Of a stretch of DNA of 64,000 bases, positions 24,758 through 37,539 are shown piece after piece; position 1 is the first letter of the stretch; every line of letters starts with the position of its first letter. Below the pieces are notes generated by a model, which was not told where the DNA came from, ran no database searches, and saw only the letters and a program-made list of their open reading frames with translations. Origin of the DNA: Litoditis marina (Eukaryota > Nematoda > Chromadorea > Rhabditida > Rhabditidae); NCBI GenBank assembly GCA_964036275.1, contig CAXIWQ010000216.1, positions 43,192-107,191 of the forward strand. Direction: 5' to 3'. The position numbers and the translations under genes were made by a program.

Positions 24758-25580
24758 GATTGATTGATTGATTGATTGATTTATTTACATGCAAGCATGT
24801 GATATACAAGAGGAGAAATAACAATATGACAGAAGGACACAAAAAGATTCAAAAGCGGAAAAAGGGTCGGAAATCGACAAATATCATTTGGGTGACACAA
24901 TTAAATGAAAAATTGGACCATATGACAATACAAATAAACGAATCGCAATGGGATACAATGATTGGGCCAGACTTACAGGATGAACAAATGAAACAGTAGA
25001 AGTCTCATTCAAATGCATTCACTTAAAAGCGCTTTTTTGCAGCAGATAACGACATAGGTATTTTGTATTTCTTGCTCAATTTTAAGTACTTGGATCCATC
25101 CCGTACTGTGAAAAACTTTGCACGTTGGCTAGTTTTTGGAGTTGGAAAACTGAATTTCGCAGTAGAACCTCTAGTACGGGAAGGTTTGAACGTGAAAAAG
25201 TCTGTTGCACTTAATCCACACTGACCAGTTATTATTTTATGAATCATAATGAGGTCTGTAGTATTTCTTCTAGATTCTAAGGTGACCAAGTTTAGTTTCC
25301 TGTTTCTGAATGCAGAACTAGGGATTTTACTGTACGTATAGCTACCCAAACGGAAAAACAACTTTCTAGTGAAGTCGTTCTGAACTGATTCAAGTTTCTT
25401 AACAAACCCGCTATCTGAGTTGAATACAGTAGTACCGAATTCAACCATTGGTCGGACATAAGTTTTATACGCTTTTAGCCAAACATTCCTATTTCGAGTT
25501 TTCAAAACTTTGAAAAGATTGTATGTTCGATGCTTCGCGGACTTGATGATCCGTTTCACATGATCTTTGAATAGAAAAAA
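24758..25580 (-). mobile_element. CR1/L2-like LINE tail, copy 4
   Basis: 823 bp with six GATT units. It has private substitutions relative to all other copies: GATCCATCCC near 25093, TTATTATTTTATG near 25230 and TTTACTGTACG near 25326. With 25581-26108 it forms the first unit of a 1,351 bp tandem duplication. Confidence 0.85.
25023..25580 (-). pseudogene. Reverse-transcriptase C-terminal fragment, copy 4
   Basis: Open frame as in copy 1, with two amino-acid differences (SKIPSS for CKIPSS, and VRDGSK for VRAGSK). Upstream the frame stays open into antisense satellite as far as a GTG at 25625, giving an apparent 200-residue protein; that extension is satellite DNA and not LINE. Confidence 0.83.
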
Positions 25581-26108
25581 AGCTACAGAAAAAAAGCTTA
25601 TACGGCTACCAAGTGTGTTGCTCACAGCTACAAGAACCTAAGACGACTATATATTCTGTGGCGCACAGCCACAAAAGACAAATTAACGCGGTTATTGACT
25701 CTTTGCTTTGCAGCTACAGAGAACAGTTCATACGGCTATCAAATCTGTTGCTCCCAGCTACAAAAACCTAATACGACAATCTATTCTGTGGTGCACAACC
25801 ACAAAGTACGAATTGACGCGGTTATTGACTCTGTGGCTTGCAGCTACAGAAAAAAAGCTTATACGGCTATCAAGTGTGTCGCTCACAGCTACAAGAACCT
25901 AATACGACTGAATATTCTGTGGCGCACAGCCACAAAAGACGAATTAACGCGGTTATTGACTCTTTGCCTTGCAGCTACAGAAAAAACAGTTTATACGGCT
26001 ATCAAGTCTGTAGCTCCCAGCTACAAGAAAGTAATACGACTATCTATTATGTGGCGCACAGCCACGAAATACGAATTTACGCGGTTATCGACTCTTTGGC
26101 TTGCAGCT
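25581..26108. repeat. 130-bp satellite, block 5 (4 monomers)
   Basis: 528 bp between LINE copies 4 and 5. It matches 26932-27459 at +1,351 bp, including the shared variants TTTGCTTTGCAGC (near 25702) and GTGTGTCGCTCAC (near 25875). It ends GGCTTGCAGCT, but its last monomer belongs to the subtype that normally continues GGCTTGCATTTAC, so the junction is chimeric. Confidence 0.95.
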
Positions 26109-26931
26109 GATTGATTGATTGATTGATTGATTTATTTACATGCAAGCATGTGATATACAAGAGGAGAAATAACAATATGACAGAAGGACACAAAAAGATT
26201 CAAAAGCGGAAAAAGGGTCGGAAATCGACAAATATCATTTGGGTGACACAATTAAATGAAAAATTGGACCATATGACAATACAAATAAACGAATCGCAAT
26301 GGGATACAATGATTGGGCCAGACTTACAGGATGAACAAATGAAACAGTAGAAGTCTCATTCAAATGCATTCACTTAAAAGCGCTTTTTTGCAGCAGATAA
26401 CGACATAGGTATTTTGTATTTCTTGCTCAATTTTAAGTACTTGGATCCAGCCCGTACTGTGAAAAACTTTGCACGTTGGCTAGTTTTTGGAGTTGGAAAA
26501 CTGAATTTCGCAGTAGAACCTCTAGTACGGGAAGGTTTGAACGTGAAAAAGTCTGTTGCACTTAATCCACACTGACCAGTTATGATTTTATGAATCATAA
26601 TGAGGTCTGTAGTATTTCTTCTAGATTCTAAGGTGACCAAGTTTAGTTTCCTGTTTCTGAATGCAGAACTAGGGATTTTACAGTACGTATAGCTACCCAA
26701 ACGGAAAAACAACTTTCTAGTGAAGTCGTTCTGAACTGATTCAAGTTTCTTAACAAACCCGCTATCTGAGTTGAATACAGTAGTACCGAATTCAACCATT
26801 GGTCGGACATAAGTTTTATACGCTTTTAGCCAAACATTCCTATTTCGAGTTTTCAAAACTTTGAAAAGATTGTATGTTCGATGCTTCGCGGACTTGATGA
26901 TCCGTTTCACATGATCTTTGAATAGAAAAAA
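26109..26931 (-). mobile_element. CR1/L2-like LINE tail, copy 5
   Basis: 823 bp with six GATT units. Its right flank is as in copies 4 and 6. Its left flank differs from every other copy (TTATCGACTCTTTGGCTTGC, where the others have TTATTGACTCTGTGGYTTGC), marking it as the second unit of a tandem duplication and not an independent insertion. Confidence 0.85.
26374..26931 (-). pseudogene. Reverse-transcriptase C-terminal fragment, copy 5
   Basis: Open frame without the two private residues of copy 4; it reads CKIPSS and VRAGSK like copies 1-3. It runs open into antisense satellite to a GTG at 26976. Confidence 0.83.
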
Positions 26932-28502
26932 AGCTACAGAAAAAAAGCTTATACGGCTACCAAGTGTGTTGCTCACAGCTACAAGAACCTAAGACGACTA
27001 TATATTCTGTGGCGCACAGCCACAAAAGACAAATTAACGCGGTTATTGACTCTTTGCTTTGCAGCTACAGAGAACAGTTCATACGGCTATCAAATCTGTT
27101 GCTCCCAGCTACAAAAACCTAATACGACAATCTATTCTGTGGTGCACAACCACAAAGTACGAATTGACGCGGTTATTGACTCTGTGGCTTGCAGCTACAG
27201 AAAAAAAGCTTATACGGCTATCAAGTGTGTCGCTCACAGCTACAAGAACCTAATACGACTGAATATTCTGTGGCGCACAGCCACAAAAGACGAATTAACG
27301 CGGTTATTGACTCTTTGCCTTGCAGCTACAGAAAAAACAGTTTATACGGCTATCAAGTCTGTAGCTCCCAGCTACAAGAAAGTAATACGACTATCTATTA
27401 TGTGGCGCACAGCCACGAAATACGAATTTACGCGGTTATCGACTCTTTGGCTTGCATTTACAAAAAACAGTTCATACGGCTATCAAGTCTGTTGCTCCCA
27501 GCTACAAAAACCTAATACGACAATCTATTCTGTGGCGCACAGCCACAAAATACGAATTAACGCTGTTATCGACTCTTTGGCTTACAGTTACAGAGAACAG
27601 TTCATACGGCTATCAAGTCTGTTGCTCCCAGCTACAAAAACTTAATACAACTATCTTTCCTGTGGTGCACAACCAGAAAGTACGAATTAACGCGGTTATT
27701 GACTCTGTGGCTTGCAGCTACAGAAAAAAAGCTTATACGGCTACCAAGTGTGTTGCTCACAGCTACAAGAACCTAAGACGACTGAATATTCTGTGGCGCA
27801 CAGCCACAAAAGACGAATTAACGCGGTTATTGACTCTTTGCCTTGCAGCTACAGAAAAAACAGTTTATACGGCTATCAAGTCTGTAGCTCCCAGCTACAA
27901 GAAAGTAATACGACTATCTATTATGTGGCGCACAGCCACGAAATACGAATTTACGCGGTTATCGACTCTTTGGCTTGCATTTACAAAAAACAGTTCATAC
28001 GGCTATCAAGTCTGTTGCTCCCAGCTACAAAAACCTAATACGACAATCTATTCTGTGGCGCACAGCCACAAAATACGAATTAACGCTGTTATCGACTCTT
28101 TGGCTTACAGTTACAGAGAACAGTTCATACGGCTATCAAATCTGTTGCTCCCAGCTACAAAAACTTAATACAACTATCTTTCCTGTGGTGCACAACCAGA
28201 AAGTACGAATTAACGCGGTTATTGACTCTGTGGCTTGCAGCTACAGAAAAAAAGCTTATACGGCTACCAAGTGTGTTGCTCACAGCTACAAGAACCTAAG
28301 ACGACTATATATTCTGTGGCGCACAGCCACAAAATACGAATTAACGCTGTTATCGACTCTTTGGCTTGCAGTTACAGAGAACAGTTCATACGGCTATCAA
28401 ATCTGTTGCTCCCAGCTACAAAACTTAATACAACTATCTTTCCTGTGGTGCACAACCAGAAAGTACGAATTAACGCGGTTATTGACTCTGTGGCTTGCAG
28501 CT
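26932..28502. repeat. 130-bp satellite, block 6 (12 monomers)
   Basis: 1,571 bp between LINE copies 5 and 6. A 523 bp (4-monomer) near-duplication is visible: the monomer series starting at 27452 recurs at 27975. Confidence 0.95.
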
Positions 28503-29321
28503 GATTGATTGATTGATTGATTTATTTACATGCAAGCATGGTATATACAAGAGGAGAAATAACAATATGACAGAAGGACACAAAAAGATTCAAAAGCGGA
28601 AAAAGGGTCGGAAATCGACAAATATCATTTGGGTAACACAATTAAATGAAAAATTGGACCATATGACAATACAAATAAACGAATCGCAATGGGATACAAT
28701 GATTGGGCCAGACTTACAGGATGAACAAATGAAACAGTAGAAGTCTCATTCAAATGCATTCACTTAAAAGCGCTTTTTTGCAGCAGATAACGACATCGGT
28801 ATTTTGTATTTCTTGCTCAATTTTAAGTACTTGGATCCAGCCCGTACTGTGAAAAACTTTGCACGTTTGCTAGTTTTTGGAGTTGGAAAACTGAATTTCG
28901 CAGTAGAACCTCTAGTACGGGAAGGTTTGAACGTGAAAAAGTCTGTTGCACTTAATCCACACTGACCAGTTATGATTTTATGAATCATAATGAGGTCTGT
29001 AGTATTTCTTCTAGATTCTAAGGTGACCAAGTTTAGTTTCCTGTTTCTGAATGCAGAACTAGGGATTTTACAGTACGTATAGCTACCCAAACGGAAAAAC
29101 AACTTTCTAGTGAAGTCGTTCTGAACTGATTCAAGTTTCTTAACCAACCCGCTATCTGAGTTGAATACAGTAGTACCGAATTCAACCATTGGTCGGACAT
29201 AAGTTGTATACGCTTTTAGCCAAACATTCCTATTTCGAGTTTTCAAAACTTTGAAAAGATTGTATGTTCGATGCTTCGCGGACTTGATGATCCGTTTCAC
29301 ATGATCTTTGAATAGAAAAAA
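28503..29321 (-). mobile_element. CR1/L2-like LINE tail, copy 6
   Basis: 819 bp; 4 bp shorter because the tail has five GATT units, as in copy 7. It shares GACATCGGTATTTTG and GGGTAACAC with copy 7, and has private changes GCACGTTTGCTAG, TTAACCAACCC and GTTGTATACG. The terminal stem-loop is damaged (GCATGGTATA for GCATGTGATA). Confidence 0.85.
28764..29321 (-). pseudogene. Reverse-transcriptase C-terminal fragment, copy 6
   Basis: Open frame with a few substitutions (AYTTYVRP for AYKTYVRP, GLVKKL for GFVKKL, TSKRAK for TSQRAK). The AYTTYVRP change falls in the thumb motif. Confidence 0.83.
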
Positions 29322-32300
29322 AGCTACAGAAAAAAAGCTTATACGGCTACCAAGTGTGTTGCTCACAGCTACAAGAACCTAAGACGACTATATATTCTGT
29401 GGCGCACAGCCACAAAAGACTAATTAACGCGGTTATTGACTCTTTGCCTTGCAGCTACAGAGAACAGTTCATACGGCTATCAAATCTGTTGCTCCCAGCT
29501 ACAAAAACCTAATACGACAATCTATTCTGTGGTGCACAACCACAAAGTACGAATTGACGCGGTTATTGACTCTGTGGCTTGCAGCTACAGAAAAAAAGCT
29601 TATACGGCTATCAAGTGTGTTGCTCACAGCTACAAGAACCTAAGACGACTATATATTCTGTGGCGCACAGCCACAAAAGACAAATTAACACGGTTATTGA
29701 CTCTTTGCCTTGCAGCTACAGAGAACAGTTCATACGGCTATCAAATATGTTGCTCCCAGCTACAAAAACCTAATACGACAATCTATCCTGTGGTGCACAA
29801 CCAGAAAGTACGAATTAACGCGGTTATTGACTCTGTGGCTTGCAGCTACAGAAAAAAAAGCTTATACGGCTATCAAGTGTGTTGCTCACAGCTACAAAAA
29901 CTTAATACGACTATCTTTTCTGTGGCGCACAACCACAAAGTACGAATTGACGCGGTTATTGACTCGGTGGCTTGTAGCTACAGAAAAAAAGCCTATACGG
30001 CTATCAAGTGTGTTGCTCACAGCTACAAGAACCTAATACGACTGAATATTCTGTGGCGCACAGCCACAAACGACGAATTAACGCGGTTATTGACTCTTTG
30101 CCTTGCAGCTACAGAAAAAAAAGTTTATACGGCTACCAAGTGTGTTGCTCACAGCTACAAGAACCTAAGACGACTATATATTCTGTGACGCACAGCCACA
30201 AAATACGAATTAACGCTGTTATCGACTCTTTGGCTGGGAGTTACAGAGAACAGTTCATACGGCTATCAAATCTGTTGCTCCCAGCTACAAAACTTAATAC
30301 AACTATCTTTCCTGTGGTGCACAACCAGAAAGTACGAATTAACGCGGTTATTGACTCTGTGGCTTGCAGCTACAGAAAAAAAGCTTATACGGCTACCAAG
30401 TGTGTTGCTCACAGCTACAAGAACCTAAGACGACTATATATTCTGTGGCGCACAGCCACAAAAGACAAATTAACGCGGTTATTGACTCTTTGCCTTGCAG
30501 CTACAGAGAACAGTTCATACGGCTATCAAATCTGTTGCTCCCAGCTACAAAAACCTAATACGACAATCTATTCTGTGGTGCACAACCACAAAGTACGAAT
30601 TGACGCGGTTATTGACTCTGTGGCTTGCAGCTACAGAAAAAAAAGCTTATACGGCTATCAAGTGTGTTGCTCACAGCTACATGAACCTAAGACGACTATA
30701 TATTCTGTGGCGCACAGCCACAAAAGACAAATTAACGCGGTTATTGACTCTTTGCCTTGCAGCTACAGAGAACAGTTCATACGGCTATCAAATCTGTTGC
30801 TCCCAGCTACAAAAACCTAATACGACAATCTATTCTGTGGCGCACAGCCACAAAATACGAATTAACGCGGTTATTGACTCTTTGCCTTGCAGCTACAGAA
30901 AAAAAAATCATACGGCTATCAAGTCTGTTTCTCCCAGCTACAAAAACCTAATACGACTTTATATTCTGTGGCGCACAGCCACAAAAGACAAATTAACGCG
31001 GTTATTGACTCTTTGCCTTGCAGCTACAGAAAAAAAGTTTATACGGCTATCAAGTATGTTGCTCCCAGCTACAAAAACCTAATACGACTATCTATTCTGT
31101 GGCGCACAGCCACGAAATACGAATTAACGCGGTTATCGACTCATCGGCTTGCAGCTACAGAAAAAAGTGTATACGGCTATCAAGTCTGTTGCTTTCAGCT
31201 ACAAAAACCTAATACGACAATCTATTATGTGGCGCACAGCCACAAAATACGAATTAACGCGGTTATCGACTCTGTGGCTTGCAGCTACAGAAAAAAAGCT
31301 TATACGGCTATCAAGTGTGTTGCTCACAGCTACAAGAACCTAATACGACTGAATATTCTGTGGCGCACAGCCACAAAAGACGAATTAACGCGGTTATTGA
31401 CTCTGTGGCTTGCAGCTACAGAAAAAAAGTTTATACGGCTATCAAGTATGTTGCTCCCAGCTACAAAAACCTAATACGACTATCTATTCTGTGGCGCACA
31501 GCCACAAAAGACAAATTAACGCGGTTATTGACTCTTTGCCTTGCAGTTACAGAGAACATTTCATACGGCTATCAAATATGTTGCTCCCAGCTACAAAAAC
31601 TTAATACAACTATCTTTTCTGTGGTGCACAACCAGAAAGTACGAATTAACGCGGTTATTGACTCTTTGCCTTGCAGCTACAGAAAAAAGTTTATACGGCT
31701 ATCAAGTCTGTTGCTCCCAGCTACAAAAACTTAATACGACTATCTTTTCTGTGGCGCACAACCACAAAGTACGAATTGACGCGGTTATTGACTCTGTGGC
31801 TTGCAGCTACAGAAAAAAGCTTATACGGCTATCAAGTGTGTTGCTCACAGCTACAAGAACCTAATACGACTGAATATTCTGTGGCGCACAGCCACAAAAG
31901 ACGAATTAACGCGGTTATTGACTCTTTGCCTTGCAGCTACAGAAAAAAAAGTTTATACGGCTATCAAGTCTGTAGCTCCCAGCTACAAGAAAGTAATACG
32001 ACTATCTATTCTGTGGCGCACAGCCACAAAATACGAATTAACGCTGTTATCGACTCTTTGGCTTGCAGTTACAGAGAACAGTTCATACGGCTATCAAATA
32101 TGTTGCTCCCAGCTACAAAAACTTAATATAACTATCTTTCCTGTGGTGCACAACCAGAAAGTACGAATTAACGCGGTTATTGACTCTGTGGTTTGCAGCT
32201 ACAGAAAAAAGTTTATACGGCTATCAAGTCTGTTGCTTTCAGCTACAAAAACCTAATACGACAATCTATTCTGTGGCGCACAGCCACAAAATACGAATTA

Positions 32301-35072
32301 ACGCGGTTATCGACTCTTTGGCTTGCAGTTACAGAGAACATTTCATACGGCTATCAAGTCTGTTGCTTTCAGCTACAAAAACCTAATACGACAATCTATT
32401 CTGTGGCGCACAGCCACAAAATACGAATTAACGCGGTTATCGACTCTTTGGCTTGCAGTTACAGAGAACATTTCATACGGCTATCAAATATGTTGCTCCC
32501 AGCTACAAAAACTTAATACGACTATCTTTTCTGTGGCGCACAACCACAAAGTACGAATTGACGCGGTTATTGACTCTGTGGCTTGCAGCTACAGAAAAAA
32601 AGCTTATACGGCTATCAAGTGTGTTGCTCACAGCTACAAGAACCTAATACGACTGAATATTCTGTGGCGCACAGCCACAAAAGACGAATTAACGCGGTTA
32701 TTGACTCTTTGCCTTGCAGCTACAGAAAAAAAAGTTTATACGGCTATCAAGTCTGTAGCTCCCAGCTACAAGAAAGTAATACGACTATATATTATGTGGC
32801 GCACAGCCACGAAATACGAAATTACGCGGTTATCGACTCTTTGGCTTGCATTTACAAAAAACAGTTCATACGGCTATCAAGTCAGTTGCTCCCAGCTACA
32901 AAAACCTAATACGACAATCTATTCTGTGGCGCACAGCCACAAAATACGAATTAACGCTGTTATCGACTCTTTGGCTTGCAGTTACAGAGAACAGTTCATA
33001 CGGCTATCAAATCTGTTGCTCCCAGCTACAAAAACTTAATACAACTATCTTTCCTGTGGTGCACAACCAGAAAGTACGAATTAACGCGGTTATTGACTCT
33101 GTGGTTTGCAGCTACAGAAAAAAAGCTTATACGGCTACCAAGTGTGTTGCTCACAGCTACAAGAACCTAATACGACTGAATATTCTGTGGCGCACAGCCA
33201 CAAAATACGAATTAACGCGGTTATCGACTCTTTGGCTTGCAGTTACAGAAAAAAAAAAGTTTATACGGCTATCAAGTCTGTAGCTCCCAGCTACAAGAAA
33301 GTAATACGACTATCTATTATGTGGCGCACAGCCACGAAATACGAATTTACGCGGTTATCGACTCTTTGGCTTGCATTTACAAAAAACAGTTCATACGGCT
33401 ATCAAGTCTGTTGCTTCCAGCTACAAAAACCTAATACGACAATCTATTCTGTGGCCGCACAGCCACAAACTACGAATTAACACTGTTATCGACTCTTTGG
33501 CTCGCAGTTACAGAGAACAGTTCATACGGCTATCAATCTGTTGCTCCCAGCTACAAAAACTTAATACAACTATCTTTCCTGTGGTACACAACCAGAAAGT
33601 ACGAATTAACGCGGTTATTGACTCTTTGCCTTGCAGCTACAGAAAAAAAAGCTTATACGGCTATCAAGTGTGTTGCTCACAGCTACAAAAACTTAATACG
33701 ACTGAATATTCTGTGGCGCACAGCCACAAAAGACGAATTAACGCGGTTATTGACTTTTGCCTTGCAGCTACAGAAAAAAAAAGTTTATACGGCTTATCAA
33801 GTCTGTAGCTCCCAGCTACAAGAAAGTAATACGACTATCTATTATGTGGCGCACAGCCACGAAATACGAATTTACGCGGTTATCGACTCTTTGGCTTGCA
33901 TTTACAAAAAACAGTTCATACGGCTATCAAGTCTGTTGCTCCCAGCTACAAAAACTTAATACAACTATCTTTCCTGTGGTGCACAACCAGAAAGTACGAA
34001 TTAACGCGGTTATTGACTCTGTGGCTTGCAGCTACAGAAAAAAAGCTTATACTGCTACCAAGTGTGTTGCTCACAGCTACAAGAACCTAAGACGACTATA
34101 TATTCTGTGGCGCACAGCCACAAAATACGAATTAACGCTGTTATCGACTCTTTGGCTTGCAGTCACAGAGAGACAGTTCATACGGCTATCAAATCTGTTG
34201 CTAGCTACAAAACTTAATACAACTATCTTCCCTGTGGTGCACAACCAGAAAGTACGAATTAACGAGGTTATTGACTCTGTGGCTTGCAGCTACAGAAAAA
34301 AAGCTCATACGGCTACCAAGTGTGTTGCTCACAGCTACAAAAACCTAAGACGACTATATGTTCTGTGGCGCACAGCCACAAAAGACAAATTAACACGGTT
34401 ATTGACTCTTTGCCTTGCAGCTACAGAGAACAGTTCATACGGCTATCAAATCTGTTGCTCCCAGCTACAAAACCTAATACGACAATCTATTCTGTGGCGC
34501 ACAGCCACAAAATACGAATTAACGCGGTTATTGACTCTGTGGCTTGCAGCTACAGAAAAAAAGCTTATACGGCTACCAAGTGTGTTGCTCACAGCTACAA
34601 GAACCTAAGACGACTATATATTCTGTGGCGCACAGCCACAAAATACGAATTAACGCTGTTATTGACTCTTTGCCTTGCAGCTACAGAGAACAGTTCATAC
34701 GACTATCAAATCTGTTGCTCCCAGCTACAAAAACCTAATACGACAATCTATTCTGTGGTGCACAACCAGAAAGTACGAATTAACGCGGTTATTGACTCTG
34801 TGGCTTGCAGCTACAGAAAAAAAGCTTATACGGCTACCAAGTGTGTTGCTCACAGCTACAAGAACCTGAGACGACTATATATTCTGTGGCGCACAGCCAC
34901 AAAATACGAATTAACGCTGTTATCGACTCTTTGGCTTGCAGTTACAGAGAACAGTTCATACGGCTATCAAATCTGTTGCTCCCAGCTACAAAACTTAATA
35001 CAACTATCTTTCCTGTGGTGCACAACCAGAAAGTACGAATTAACGCGGTTATTGACTCTGTGGTTTGCAGCT
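29322..35072. repeat. 130-bp satellite, block 7 (44 monomers)
   Basis: Regular satellite except for about 33450-34240, where indels unlike those elsewhere cluster: GTGGCCGCAC at 33451, TATCAATCTG at 33531, TGACTTTTGCC at 33750, GGCTTATCAAG at 33791, CAGAGAGACAG near 34166 and GTTGCTAGCTAC near 34197. Confidence 0.95.
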
Positions 35073-35877
35073 GATTGATTGATTGATTGATTTATTTACA
35101 TGCAAGCATGTGATATACAAGAGGAAAAATAACAATATGACGGAAGGACACAAAAAGATTCAAAAGCGGAAAAAGGGTCGGAAATCGACAAATATCATTT
35201 GGGTAACACAATTAAATGAAAAATTGGACCATATGACAATACAAATAAACGAATCGCAATGGGATACAATGATTGGGCCAGACTTACAGGATGAACAAAT
35301 GAAACAGTAGAAGTCTCATTCAAATGCATTCACTTAAAAGCGCTTTTTTGCAGCAGATAACGACATCGGTATTTTGTATTTCTTTCTCAATTTTAAGTAC
35401 TTGGATCCAGCCCGTACTGTGAAAAACTTTGCACGTTGGCTAGTTTTTGGAGTTGGAAAACTGAATTTCGCAGTAGAACCTCTAGTACGGGAAGGTTTGA
35501 ACGTGAAAAAGTCTGTTGCACTTAATCCACACTGACCAGTTATGATTTTATGAATCATAATGAGGTCTGTAGTATTTCTTCTAGATTCTAAAATGACCAA
35601 GTTTAGTTTCCTGTTTCTGAATGCAGAACTAGGGATTTTACAGTACGTATAGCTACCCAAACGGAAAAACAACTTTCTAGTGAAGTCGTTCTGAACTGAT
35701 TCAAGTTTCTTAACAAACCCGCTATCTGAGTTGAATACAGTAGTACCGAATTCAACCATTGGTCGGACATAAGTTTTATACGCTTTTAGCCAAACATTCC
35801 TATTTCGAGTTCTCAAAACTTGTTCGATGCTTCGCGGACTTGATGATCCGTTTCACATGATCTTTGAATAGAAAAAA
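35073..35877 (-). mobile_element. CR1/L2-like LINE tail, copy 7 (14-bp deletion)
   Basis: 805 bp with five GATT units, closest to copy 6. A 14 bp deletion after AAAACT (near 35819) removes part of the coding region. Private changes include GAGGAAAAATAAC, ACGGAAGG and TCTAAAATGACC. On the right side the satellite reads GGCTATCAAG where copies 1-6 read GGCTACCAAG. Confidence 0.85.
35334..35877 (-). pseudogene. Reverse-transcriptase C-terminal fragment, copy 7, frameshifted
   Basis: The 14 bp deletion shifts the frame, so only the last 160 or so codons (35816 to 35334, from the RTRNRNVW segment onward) are in frame with the other copies. It is the only copy with a disrupted frame. Confidence 0.83.
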
Positions 35878-37539
35878 AGCTACAGAAAAAAAGCTTATAC
35901 GGCTATCAAGTGTGTTGCTCACAGCTACAAGAACCTAAGACGACTATATATTCTGTGGCGCACAGCCACAAAAGACAAATTAACGCGGTTATTGACTCTT
36001 TGCCTTGCAGCTACAGAGAACAGTTCATACGGCTATCAAATATGTTGCTCCCAGCTACAAAAACCTAATACGACAATCTATTCTGTGGTGCACAACCACA
36101 AAGTACGAATTGACGCGGTTATTGACTCTGTGGCTTGCAGCTACAGAAAAAAAGCTTATACGGCTATCAAGTGTGTTGCTCACAGCTACAAGAACCTAAG
36201 ACGACTATATATTCTGTGGCGCACAGCCACAAAAGACAAATTAACACGGTTATTGACTCTTTGCCTTGCAGCTACAGAGAACAGTTCATACGGCTATCAA
36301 ATATGTTGCTCCCAGCTACAAAAACCTAATACGACAATCTATCCTGTGGTGCACAACCAGAAAGTACGAATTAACGCGGTTATTGACTCTGTGGCTTGCA
36401 GCTACAGAAAAAAAATCTTATACGGCTTTCAAGTGTGTTGCTCACAGCTACGAAAACTTAATACGACTATCTTTTCTGTGGCGCACAACCACAAAGTACG
36501 AATTGACGCGGTTATTGACTCTGTGGCTTGCAGCTACAGAAAAAAAGCTTATACGGCTATCAAGTGTGTTGCTCACAGCTACAAGAACCTAATACGACTG
36601 AATATTCTGTGGCGCACAGCCACAAACGACGAATTAACGCGGTTATTGACTCTTTGCCTTGCAGCTACAGAAAAAAAAGTTTATACGGCTACCAAGTGTG
36701 TTGCTCACAGCTACAAGAACCTAAGACGACTATATATTCTGTGGCGCACAGCCACAAAATACGAATTAACGCTGTTATCGACTCTTTGGCTGGGAGTTAC
36801 AGAGAACAGTTCATACGGCTATCAAATCTGTTGCTCCCAGCTACAAAACTTAATACAACTATCTTTCCTGTGGTGCACAACCAGAAAGTACGAATTAACG
36901 CGGTTATTGACTCTGTGGCTTGCAGCTACAGAAAAAAGCTCATACGGCTACCAAGTGTGTTGCTCACAGCTACAAGAACCTAAGACGACTATATATTCTG
37001 TGGCGCACAGCCACAAAAGACAAATTAACGCGGTTATTGACTCTTTGCCTTGCAGCTACAGAGAACAGTTCATACGGCTATCAAATCTGTTGCTCCCAGC
37101 TACAAAAACCTAATACGACAATCTATTCTGTGGTGCACAACCACAAAGTACGAATTGACGCGGTTATTGACTCTGTGGCTTGCAGCTACAGAAAAAAAAG
37201 CTTATACGGCTATCAAGTGTGTTGCTCACAGCTACAAGAACCTGAGACGACTATATATTCTGTGGCGCACAGCCACAAAAGACAAATTAACACGGTTATT
37301 GACTCTTTGCCTTGCAGCTACAGAGAACAGTTCATACGGCTATCAAATCTGTTGCTCCCAGCTACAAAAACCTAATACGACAATCTATTCTGTGGCGCAC
37401 AGCCACAAAATACGAATTAACGCGGTTATTGACTCTTTGCCTTGCAGCTACAGAAAAAAAAATCATACGGCTATCAAGTCTGTTTCTCCCAGCTACAAAA
37501 ACCTAATACGACTTTATATTCTGTGGCGCACAGCCACAA

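Larger units (their letters stand above)
28184..31270. repeat. 3.1-kb segment repeated 6.56 kb downstream, copy A (includes LINE copy 6)
   Basis: Matches about 34754-37825. The offset is 6,570 bp before the LINE deletion and 6,556 bp after it; the 14 bp difference equals the deletion in LINE copy 7. A diagnostic shared variant is TTTGGCTGGGAGTTACAG near 30230 and near 36786. Confidence 0.85.
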
